NCBI GenBank assembly: GCA_023406915.1
Contig: JAEXTR010000347.1
Location: forward strand, 1-8,605
DNA: 8,605 nt
DNA from: Bacteroidota bacterium
Lineage (GTDB): Bacteria > Bacteroidota > Ignavibacteria > Ignavibacteriales > Ignavibacteriaceae
Direction of reading: 5' to 3'
Shown: positions 1 to 6,192 of the stretch, in pieces
How positions within the stretch are numbered: position 1 is the stretch's first letter
How the letters are laid out: the number at the start of each line of letters is the position of its first letter
Notes under the pieces: model-generated
What the model was told of the DNA's origin: nothing
The model's input: the letters and a program-made list of their open reading frames with translations, nothing else
The model's database searches: none
Translations under genes and position numbers: made by a program

Positions 1-1202
1 ATGGAAAACTCTGCCCCAAGCGCGCCTCCAAATTCGAATTCCTGATGTCTGTAGTAATCTCTGTTAAATTGGAGGTATATCCATTCTGAACGGTCATCAG
101 AGAGAGGAATCTGTGACTTCAAACTCATTTGTCTTCGGAACATAGAAATATTGACACCAAAAGGGTGAGCACCAACAAATCCGCCTGGCACTCCGTAATC
201 TGAACTGAACTCCCTCATTGATATTCCAACATATCCCCGGTCAAAGAGATAGCTCAATCCAATCGCACGGTTACTGGTTTCAATTGAAGAGTTTTTCAAT
301 GTCATACCCGGAGTTCGAAGGTCACCTGCCTTACGATAAGTATACTCTCCCCGGACAGAAAAATCATGCAAAGGTACTTCCACTGCTGTAGCACCCAGAT
401 AACTGTTGTTGACCGATTCATAGGAAACACCTGCTAATCCGCTAATACCGGCAGAAGCCAGTGGGGGAATGTCATTCCGGATAATATTTACAACCCCTCC
501 TGCAGTACTCGAACTTTGAGTAAGTATCCTCGGGCCTCTGATAACCTCTATTCGCTCAACCGTAAATGGCTCAACGCTCACGGCATGATCCGGTGATGTA
601 GCTGAAAGATCAACAGCTTTGGCACCATCCTCTGAAATCGTGATACGGTCTTGTCCCAGTCCTCTGATGACCGGTCTTGAGGGTGCCGGCCCCATTGATC
701 GGATAGCAAGACCCGTCTCATTCCTCAGCGTGGAAGCAACCGAGAGCCCCATATCCCGCTCAAGGTCCCTGCCCCTCAGCACATTGTTTGCGGTATGAAG
801 ATCATCGAACCAGGAATCAGCATGCTCACCGGTAATTACCACCGAAGGAGTTTCAATAGGAACCGTATACAGATGAATGATGATACCTGTTGAGGAAGGG
901 GAGAGGAGTTCAATTTTGTAATGAACTGTACGATAACCAACATGAGAAACATGAAGTACGTGTGTACCGAATGGAACGTTGGTGAAGGAAAACTTACCGG
1001 ACGCGTCAGTGGAAGTGCCGATCTCTGTATCGTCAAGCATTACATGTGCACCGGCAATTACCCGATGCGTAGCGCCATCTAATACAATACCGCTGATGAC
1101 ACCCTCCTGCATAGGGTAGGCGAGCGCTGTGAATAGAAGAAAAAAAAGTAAAACCGGTAGTGACACACACCACCGGTTTACAGAAGAATCAAATTTTTTC
1201 AT
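1..1202 (-). CDS. TonB-dependent outer-membrane receptor, ZnuD-like (C-terminus cut by window edge)
   Basis: The gene reads off the left edge, so only the first 400 residues are visible and most of the barrel is missing. Residues 1-30 form a signal peptide with a hydrophobic core (VLLFFLLFTALA). Residues 34-112 are a carboxypeptidase-regulatory-like beta-sandwich (GVISGIVLDGAT, then DASGKFSFTNVPFG and VGYRT). The plug follows at about 140-245, with RPVIRGLGQDRI, TSPDHAVSVEP, RIEVIRGP and STAGGVVNII; barrel strands begin after about 255. The pattern RPxIRGL, SPDHAVxVxP, RIEVxRGP and later YGVPGG is what I know from the ZnuD branch of zinc receptors, so TonB-driven metal uptake across the outer membrane is inferred. 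The usual LLYGS segment is replaced by ILTQSSS, and the YGVPGG loop is not His-rich in the visible part. The ATG has AAAGG about 6 nt upstream and lies 16 nt after the lipoprotein stop, so the genes are co-transcribed. The receptor class is certain; the substrate is not. Confidence 0.93.
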   Translation of the reverse strand, partial: MKKFDSSVNRWCVSLPVLLFFLLFTALAYPMQEGVISGIVLDGATHRVIAGAHVMLDDTEIGTSTDASGKFSFTNVPFGTHVLHVSHVGYRTVHYKIELLSPSSTGIIIHLYTVPIETPSVVITGEHADSWFDDLHTANNVLRGRDLERDMGLSVASTLRNETGLAIRSMGPAPSRPVIRGLGQDRITISEDGAKAVDLSATSPDHAVSVEPFTVERIEVIRGPRILTQSSSTAGGVVNIIRNDIPPLASAGISGLAGVSYESVNNSYLGATAVEVPLHDFSVRGEYTYRKAGDLRTPGMTLKNSSIETSNRAIGLSYLFDRGYVGISMREFSSDYGVPGGFVGAHPFGVNISMFRRQMSLKSQIPLSDDRSEWIYLQFNRDYYRHQEFEFGGALGAEFS

Positions 1203-1218
1203 GCTGCCTTTGGACTGT

Positions 1219-2079
1219 TTACTGCACGAGAATCGGAATCGCAGAAGATGTAAACTCTGCAGTACCACTCACCAGGATTGTGAATCGTACCGATGCTGTG
1301 CCGACAGTTTTTCCGACAATACGCACTACCCAAGGTTCGCCAGGTTCTGGTAATACAGATGCAATTGTTGTACTACTAAGAATTGATCCGAGGGAATGAT
1401 GGGGCACTTCGGGGCTGAATTCTGTACCATACTCATCAAAAAATACTATCTTTATATGATCAGTTGTGTCTGTAACACCCAGAACGATGGAACCGGTAAC
1501 ACTACCGTCCTTAGACATCATTGCCAGCAATGAATCGTTTTCTTCCAGCATAACTTTCATTCCGACTGGTTCACCATGAGCTGTTGTGTCAACACGTACA
1601 ACCAACGGAATCAATGGCGTTTTTACATCCACATGGCCTGAATGCTGAACCTGCAATTCTACATTGGTCTTGCCAATTTTCTTCCCAATGAGGTGAAATG
1701 CATAATCGGTTGGCGTATCTTTTTTGTAACCGGCAACGGATGTGTCAGCAATTTTCATTGCAAAAGAATGGGAAGCATCTGCTGGTGGGTTCATGATATT
1801 TTGGTTAGCATCAAGAAATTTTACACTGAAATGCTCCGAAAGTGCATTCAAGGGGTCAAAAAGAGTATCTGGATGTGGATTCCCTTTCCAATTCTTCAAG
1901 ATTTGTCCCTGAAACACCACTAATACAGGTTGGAGGGCAGCATCTCTGATCAGCCATCCTTCAGGCTCAAAATGTTCACTAGGTGGATTAATGGGATTGG
2001 TTTCCTCACTGCAACCATTCAATAACAGTAATGAGAAAAGCATAATAATGGGTAAGAGCAAAGCTTTCCGAACAGACAT
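1219..2079 (-). CDS. Lipoprotein with two tandem copies of one domain, partner of the metal receptor
   Basis: This is a 286-residue exported lipoprotein. A hydrophobic signal (LLLPIIMLFSLLLL) ends in the lipobox LNGC, predicting lipidation at Cys23. The mature part is two copies of one domain: copy 1 is about residues 36-161 and copy 2 about 168-286. Matching landmarks are EPEG/EPVG at the start, VKFLDANQN/IVFFDEYGT in the middle, then FHLIGKKIGKTNVEL/VRIVGKTVGTASVRF, and finally PLIPLVV/SAIPILV. Copy 1 carries QHSGHVDV and several other histidines that could bind metal; copy 2 has lost the two aligned histidines of that motif. The ATG is preceded by GAGGA about 7 nt away. The gene sits 39 nt after the small His/Cys gene and 16 nt before the ZnuD-like receptor. 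I recall similar EPEG...HxGHxD...IP lipoproteins beside such receptors in FCB bacteria, but know of no assigned function. A surface or periplasmic metal-binding accessory is an inference. Confidence 0.88.
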   Translation of the reverse strand: MSVRKALLLPIIMLFSLLLLNGCSEETNPINPPSEHFEPEGWLIRDAALQPVLVVFQGQILKNWKGNPHPDTLFDPLNALSEHFSVKFLDANQNIMNPPADASHSFAMKIADTSVAGYKKDTPTDYAFHLIGKKIGKTNVELQVQHSGHVDVKTPLIPLVVRVDTTAHGEPVGMKVMLEENDSLLAMMSKDGSVTGSIVLGVTDTTDHIKIVFFDEYGTEFSPEVPHHSLGSILSSTTIASVLPEPGEPWVVRIVGKTVGTASVRFTILVSGTAEFTSSAIPILVQ

Positions 2080-2118
2080 AATAATTCCTCGAAATTAGAA
2101 AATAAAAAAATAGTGAAA

Positions 2119-2469
2119 TTAGATTGAGGAATTAACTGAGGGTGGCCCTCTGGAAACCGTACATGACTCTGGGATGGGAAGAATTGGCGTTACAATTGCC
2201 GAAGAAAGTAACTCAGGGTCTCCGAATTGCCCTCTGTCAGAAGATACTCCTATCAGATCTGAGTTGTGGAGCGCTGAAAAGGCAAGATGGATCAAACACT
2301 CACCACTCTCATTGTAATGGTGGGTGCTATGCTGTGTTCTGGATTGTTGCTGATTAATGCCAGGAATGTTGGAAGAGAGTTCATGGGTATGAAATACCGA
2401 CATGAAGAACAGGATGAGATAACCTGTCAGCACAAAAAGGGCACTATTTTTCTTCCAATTCGATTTCAT
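2119..2469 (-). CDS. Small exported His/Cys protein, DUF2946-like
   Basis: From the ATG at 2469 this gives 116 residues. KSNWKK is followed by the hydrophobic stretch ALFVLTGYLILFFMSVF, a signal peptide or membrane anchor, then HTHE and a His-containing linker (HSTHH, residues 47-51). Next comes ECLIHLAFSALH, where Cys58, His61 and His68 could form a metal site, and the end is SRGPPSVNSSI. A His-rich linker, a C-x-x-[CH] element and a C-terminal R-x-PP are features I associate with DUF2946-type small proteins near copper or zinc receptors; the match is by eye and tentative. It is the first gene of the operon with the lipoprotein and receptor. The start is uncertain: the frame is open up to a TTG at 2577 that has a strong GAGGTGA site 6 nt upstream, whereas the ATG at 2469 has none. 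I prefer the ATG because it places the hydrophobic segment as a normal signal peptide. Confidence 0.65.
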   Translation of the reverse strand: MKSNWKKNSALFVLTGYLILFFMSVFHTHELSSNIPGINQQQSRTQHSTHHYNESGECLIHLAFSALHNSDLIGVSSDRGQFGDPELLSSAIVTPILPIPESCTVSRGPPSVNSSI

Positions 2470-2558
2470 CAAATTAAAAACAGGGGTTAATGAAGATTGG
2501 TTCCCTGAGCCGGTCACCAGTTTTTGTTTACCGATGATCCAAAAATAATGAATTAATT

Positions 2559-2571
2559 CCATGCAGCATGG
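2559..2571. promoter_or_regulatory. 13-bp palindrome, possible operator
   Basis: The sequence CCATGCAGCATGG is a perfect dyad with 6-bp arms around one central base. It lies about 90 nt upstream of the preferred ATG of the small His/Cys gene, where a repressor site for the metal operon could be. I do not recognise it as a known Zur, Fur or CsoR box. If the TTG at 2577 is the true start, it would lie inside the coding region and could be chance. Confidence 0.3.
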
Positions 2572-2583
2572 GTGCAATATTTA

Positions 2584-2590
2584 TCACCTC
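2584..2590 (-). promoter_or_regulatory. Strong Shine-Dalgarno before a TTG codon
   Basis: On the minus strand GAGGTGA is followed by 6 nt and TTG (2577-2575), in frame with the small His/Cys gene. The match to the anti-Shine-Dalgarno is better than at most other starts in the window. It therefore argues either for an N-terminally extended product of 152 residues or for a leader translated ahead of the gene. Confidence 0.45.
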
Positions 2591-2595
2591 ATTGT

Positions 2596-2622
2596 ACGGA
2601 TACCAAATGAAACATTATCCGT
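2596..2622. promoter_or_regulatory. Inverted repeat ACGGATA-N13-TATCCGT
   Basis: Two perfect 7-bp arms are separated by 13 nt, immediately upstream (minus strand) of the GAGGTGA site. The right arm overlaps GATAAT, a possible minus-strand -10 hexamer. It could be an operator of the metal operon or, if transcribed, a 7-bp hairpin just before the ribosome binding site. The binding protein is unknown. Confidence 0.35.
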
Positions 2623-2656
2623 TCCTCATCAATAGTCCGTTTTTTGTCGATTTCGG

Positions 2657-2685
2657 TTGAACAGCTTCGTTTTATTCCCTAAATT
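2657..2685 (+). promoter_or_regulatory. Candidate sigma70-like promoter for the OMP receptor
   Basis: TTGAAC is followed by a 17-nt spacer and TAAATT, each hexamer matching 4 of 6 consensus positions. Transcription from here would start near 2692 and give a leader of about 120 nt before the GTG at 2815. It is a plausible pattern match only; housekeeping promoters in Bacteroidota often differ from this consensus. Confidence 0.35.
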
Positions 2686-2814
2686 ACTCTTAAGTTTTAC
2701 CGTTTTCTGAACTTCAGACGCCATTTCCTGTGTTTTCATCTCTGTAACGCTGTGGATATTTCTTCCCTTTATGTATTGAGTCAAGTGTTGATTTTTTTAA
2801 TTAGGACGAGCAAA

Positions 2815-5241
2815 GTGACATTTTCGAAAATTCTATCCCCGCTATTTTTTACGTTTTCTATTCTCTTCTTCCTCTTGTGTACTGATGCAGTGATCCCGCA
2901 AGGCAGACCCGGTATGATATCCGGTACTGTTCTTGATCAGGCTACACAGGCACCGGTTGAATATGCAAATATTGTGCTTTTATCTGCTGTTGATACTTCG
3001 CTGATTACAGGTACAATATCAGATGATGCAGGTGATTTCATCCTCGCACCCATACGCAATGGAGCATACCTTATGGAGGTTCGTTTCATTGGATATACGA
3101 CTCAGAAAAAGAGTGTCACCATCTCTTCCGAAAACAATACCATTGATTTTGGCGATATCTTCATTGCCCCTGATACCTATACCCTAAATGACGTGGTTGT
3201 AAGCAGTGAGCGATCTCCGGTTACCTACCAGATTGATAAGAAAGTGATTGATGTTGATAAGATGCAGACTGTTGTTTCTGGTAATGCAGCTGATGTTCTC
3301 CAAAATGTCCCTTCTGTTACAGTAGATATCGATGGAAATGTAAGTTTGAGGGGAAGTTCGAACTATACTGTTTTGATTGATGGTAAACCTTCAATTATGA
3401 GCGCACAGGATGCACTGCAACAGATCCCAGCTTCCTCAATTCAGACTATTGAAATTATCACCAATCCTTCTGCGAAGTATGATCCTGAAGGTACCGCTGG
3501 TATTATTAACATTATTCTGAAGAAGAATGAAAACCTTGGTCTCAGCGGGGTACTTAACGGTAACCTCGGAAGATTTGAAAACTATGGCGGGGACTTCCTT
3601 TTTCAGTACAGGCTGCCCGATGTTGTACTTACACTGGGAACGGATTATAATAACCGCAGTTTTCCAGGGTTATCACGAAGCGAAAACACTTTTTACTCTT
3701 CGAACTCGACTTCATTTTATAATCATGAAGGGGAATCAAAATGGGGCAGAAAAGGGCTGGGACTCCGGGCAGGAATTGAGTTTCAGTTAAGCGAGAAAGA
3801 TCTTTTCAGCGTTGTAGGAAGATATGGTTCAAGGGAGGGGGGCAGAAAGAGCACGCGCTTTACTGATGAATGGAATTCCACCAATCCCGTGGTTTCCTCA
3901 TATCTGGATTATTCTAATATGGCAAGAACCGGTGAGTATGGCGGGAGTAATATTACCTATACAAGGAAGTTCTCCAAAAAAGGACACGAACTTAAAGCTG
4001 AATTCAATTTCCGCTACAACGATGGTGATGACACTGCATCAACTGAAACCCGAATCAATGCGCTTATACTTTCGGGCAGGAGAACTATTGAGTATGGCCC
4101 TTCTCATGATTTTGAATGGAAATTTGATTACACTTTACCACTTTCTGCCTACACAAAGTTTGAAGCGGGAATGGAAGCCGAAATTGAGTTATCGGATGAG
4201 AATAATGCTCTTTTCGAATACAACCCGGTAAGCAAGGTGTATGAATTCCAGTCGCTCTATAGCCACTCAACCCGTAACAAAAATAACGATCAGGCTGCCT
4301 ATGTAACATACACATCTGAATTCGGGCGCTTTGGTTTACAGGGAGGAATTCGTACTGAATACACATACAGGAAGATAACTCTTCTCTCACAGAATCGGGA
4401 TTTCACGATTGACCGGTGGGACTTTTTCCCGACGCTTCACGCTTCTTATAAATTCACTGAGGAAACCCAATTGATGGGCAGCTATACCAGAAGAATCAGG
4501 CGCCCTCATGGTGGTGAACTTGAACCATTTCTGACATGGATGGATGCAAACAACGTTCGAATTGGTAACCCCGATTTGCTGCCGGAGTTTATCGACTCTT
4601 ACGAAGCTGGTGTTCAAACGTATTTTGCAGGGATATCTCTCTCCACAGAGGTTTACTACCGCTTTACACAGAATAAGATCGAAAATTTCAGATCAGTATA
4701 TGCGCCAAATATTAATCTGAATTCAGTTGCCAATATCGGAAAGGATTATTCCCTTGGAGCTGAAATGATGATGATCTTTGATCCGGTTGAAGGATGGAAT
4801 GTAAGTCTAATGGGGAACTTGTATGACTACAGGATCAGAGGATTTGTGAATACCACAACTATTGAGCGCCAAAGTTTTAACTGGAGTGCAAGGTTCAACA
4901 ACCTTATCAAAATCGCCTCATCAACCCAGCTTCAGTTCAACCTTAATTATAATAGTGCTACCGTGACTTCCCAGGGAGAATGGGGTGAATCCTACTCCGC
5001 AGATATTTCAGTCAAGCAGGATTTCTTTGAAAAAGCACTTTCCCTAACTTTGCAGGTTCGTGATATCTTCGGTAACAATAAGATGGAATACACTTCTGCA
5101 AGCAGTGATTTTTATCAGTACAGCTATTTCGAAAGAATGGCTCCTCATGTCTCATTAAACGTGCGATTTAACTTCAATAACTTCAAGCCAAACAGGGAAA
5201 GAAATCAGAATGGCGGGGAGCGAGAGATGGAAGATTTTTAG
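2815..5241 (+). CDS. TonB-linked outer-membrane beta-barrel receptor (OMP_b-brl_3 type)
   Basis: This is an 808-residue outer-membrane protein. The chosen start is GTG at 2815 because AGGA lies 8 nt upstream and the product then begins with a normal signal peptide (residues 1-25: TFSKIL, then a Phe/Leu-rich core). An upstream in-frame GTG at 2752 would add 21 residues. Residues 33-118 are a carboxypeptidase-regulatory-like domain (GMISGTVLDQAT, PVEYANIVLL, DDAGDFILAPI, VRFIGYTT). A plug follows at about 122-240 (LNDVVVSSE, ADVLQNVPSVTVD, GNVSLRGSSNYTVLIDG, IEIITNPSAKYDPEGTAG, IINIILKK), the signature of this family. The rest is amphipathic barrel strands ending near HVSLNVRFNFNNF, followed by a short charged tail (NRERNQNGGEREMEDF) common in the family. 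It probably imports or binds an unknown ligand with TonB. It is a lone gene, divergent from the metal operon and convergent with rnhC, with an 18-nt gap. No adjacent SusD-like gene is visible. Confidence 0.93.
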   Translation: MTFSKILSPLFFTFSILFFLLCTDAVIPQGRPGMISGTVLDQATQAPVEYANIVLLSAVDTSLITGTISDDAGDFILAPIRNGAYLMEVRFIGYTTQKKSVTISSENNTIDFGDIFIAPDTYTLNDVVVSSERSPVTYQIDKKVIDVDKMQTVVSGNAADVLQNVPSVTVDIDGNVSLRGSSNYTVLIDGKPSIMSAQDALQQIPASSIQTIEIITNPSAKYDPEGTAGIINIILKKNENLGLSGVLNGNLGRFENYGGDFLFQYRLPDVVLTLGTDYNNRSFPGLSRSENTFYSSNSTSFYNHEGESKWGRKGLGLRAGIEFQLSEKDLFSVVGRYGSREGGRKSTRFTDEWNSTNPVVSSYLDYSNMARTGEYGGSNITYTRKFSKKGHELKAEFNFRYNDGDDTASTETRINALILSGRRTIEYGPSHDFEWKFDYTLPLSAYTKFEAGMEAEIELSDENNALFEYNPVSKVYEFQSLYSHSTRNKNNDQAAYVTYTSEFGRFGLQGGIRTEYTYRKITLLSQNRDFTIDRWDFFPTLHASYKFTEETQLMGSYTRRIRRPHGGELEPFLTWMDANNVRIGNPDLLPEFIDSYEAGVQTYFAGISLSTEVYYRFTQNKIENFRSVYAPNINLNSVANIGKDYSLGAEMMMIFDPVEGWNVSLMGNLYDYRIRGFVNTTTIERQSFNWSARFNNLIKIASSTQLQFNLNYNSATVTSQGEWGESYSADISVKQDFFEKALSLTLQVRDIFGNNKMEYTSASSDFYQYSYFERMAPHVSLNVRFNFNNFKPNRERNQNGGEREMEDF

Positions 5242-5259
5242 TTTGTAGTAGCGGTGTTT

Positions 5260-6171
5260 TCAGGGGAGTAACCCGCTCCATTTTTCACTATTCTTAAAAT
5301 GAAGTTTTACCATTTTTATTAAAACTTCTGATCCGTATTTGGAATAAATCAACTTCGCAAAATCATCAGCATCACCTCCCGCACCTTTTGGGATGGGGTG
5401 ACCGAGCCGCTGACCAAAACTATGCATCCAGTCTAGAAAGTGTTTTCGTGCAACGACTGATGCTGCTGCCACGCCTGTGAAACGTTCTGCATTCGTGGTC
5501 TGTATAAGCCTCAGTCCGGGAATACTTTTTGCCTCTCTTGCTGTTTTTTCTGCATTGCCATACTGATCCAGTATAGCGACCTGACATTTAGACGCAACTA
5601 TTTGATCCTGTATGGTTTCAATATGCAGTTTTGTCAGCATGAGATTAAGGTTCTGACATGTTTTGTAGAGCTGATTGTAAAGGCTGGGGATAACGACCCG
5701 ATAGGAAAATGTTACTCCAGGGGTTTGAACTATCTTTCGATAATAATCCATGATTGTGGCGTCGCTGATTTGCTTACTGTCACGGATTCCCACTTTCTGT
5801 AAGGACTTGCGAATCTGTGGCGTGGTAAAGACGGCAGCCGTCACCAAAGGACCAAAATAATCTCCCTTACCACTCTCATCCGAGCCTATATAATAATCAG
5901 GTTCTTCAATATCTTCTGTTTTTTCATTTGAGGATTTACCAGATACAGCCTCCTGCACCTTCTGATACAGAAGTGTATTTGTTTTTCCCTGGATGACGGT
6001 TTTGATGCCCTTTTTACCATAATAAACCTGAAGCTTCAGTTGGTCGCTACCACTGCTAATTTGTGACTCCCAATGGTACTGCTTCCCGGATGGTTCAGCA
6101 GCTTCAAAGCCTTCTGAACGCAAACCCGGAATCAGGGATTGCAGCAACTGCAATGCGACGGATCTGGACAT
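5260..6171 (-). CDS. rnhC: Ribonuclease HIII
   Basis: This 303-residue cytoplasmic enzyme cleaves the RNA strand of RNA-DNA hybrids and is complete. Residues 1 to about 80 form the substrate-binding N-terminal domain that distinguishes RNase HIII from HII. A short charged linker (about 79-92) follows, then the catalytic domain. It begins with GSDESGKGDYFGPL (96-109), with Asp98 and Glu99 as metal-binding carboxylates, then RDSK (130-133), AILDQYGN with Asp202, and NAERFTGVAAASVVAR (227-242). It ends with LHFKNSEK, typical of HIII. The GKGDYFGP form of motif I and the final HFKNSEK fit HIII rather than HII. The ATG has only a weak CAGGG about 14 nt upstream and lies 21 nt after the stop of the T9SS-sorted gene, so it is probably the last gene of that operon. 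All key residues are present. Confidence 0.96.
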   Translation of the reverse strand: MSRSVALQLLQSLIPGLRSEGFEAAEPSGKQYHWESQISSGSDQLKLQVYYGKKGIKTVIQGKTNTLLYQKVQEAVSGKSSNEKTEDIEEPDYYIGSDESGKGDYFGPLVTAAVFTTPQIRKSLQKVGIRDSKQISDATIMDYYRKIVQTPGVTFSYRVVIPSLYNQLYKTCQNLNLMLTKLHIETIQDQIVASKCQVAILDQYGNAEKTAREAKSIPGLRLIQTTNAERFTGVAAASVVARKHFLDWMHSFGQRLGHPIPKGAGGDADDFAKLIYSKYGSEVLIKMVKLHFKNSEKWSGLLP

Positions 6172-6192
6172 AAAAAAGAAGAACCCTGGCTC

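Larger units (their letters stand above)
2470..2814. other. Divergent intergenic regulatory region
   Basis: This stretch of about 345 nt separates the metal operon (minus) from the OMP receptor (plus). No convincing complete gene lies inside it; the part from 2470 to 2577 is an optional N-terminal extension of the small gene. It holds two inverted repeats (2559-2571 and 2596-2622), a Shine-Dalgarno match on the minus strand (2584-2590), a candidate plus-strand promoter (2657-2685) and an AGGA site before the GTG at 2815. On the minus strand GATAAT (2614-2619) could be a -10 overlapping an arm of the larger inverted repeat, but I see no matching -35. TATTTTTG on the minus strand (within 2539-2550) fits the Bacteroidota -7 pattern TAnnTTTG, also without a clear upstream partner. 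Confidence 0.6.

Noticed and set aside
1642..1923. Plus-strand open frame of 93 codons inside the lipoprotein gene
   Set aside because: It is antisense to a clear lipoprotein with signal peptide, lipobox and domain repeats. Its translation has no family-like features.
2142..2490. Plus-strand open frames opposite the small His/Cys gene
   Set aside because: The minus-strand frame has a signal peptide, a His/Cys cluster and operon context. The plus-strand translations look random.
2750..2785. TTGACT on the minus strand (2779-2784) as a -35 for the metal operon
   Set aside because: The hexamer at 17 nt spacing is poor (AAATAT) and it lies about 200 nt from the gene.
2752..2814. Upstream GTG start at 2752 for the OMP receptor
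   Set aside because: It has no ribosome site and puts 21 extra residues before the signal peptide. GTG at 2815 has AGGA at good spacing.
3824..4231. Plus-strand open frame of 135 codons inside the OMP receptor gene
   Set aside because: It is a shifted frame within a receptor whose own frame is continuous and shows family motifs throughout, so no frameshift is needed.
4085..4617. Two minus-strand open frames (101 and 76 codons) opposite the receptor barrel region
   Set aside because: Both are antisense to convincing coding sequence, with unusual composition and no recognisable motif.
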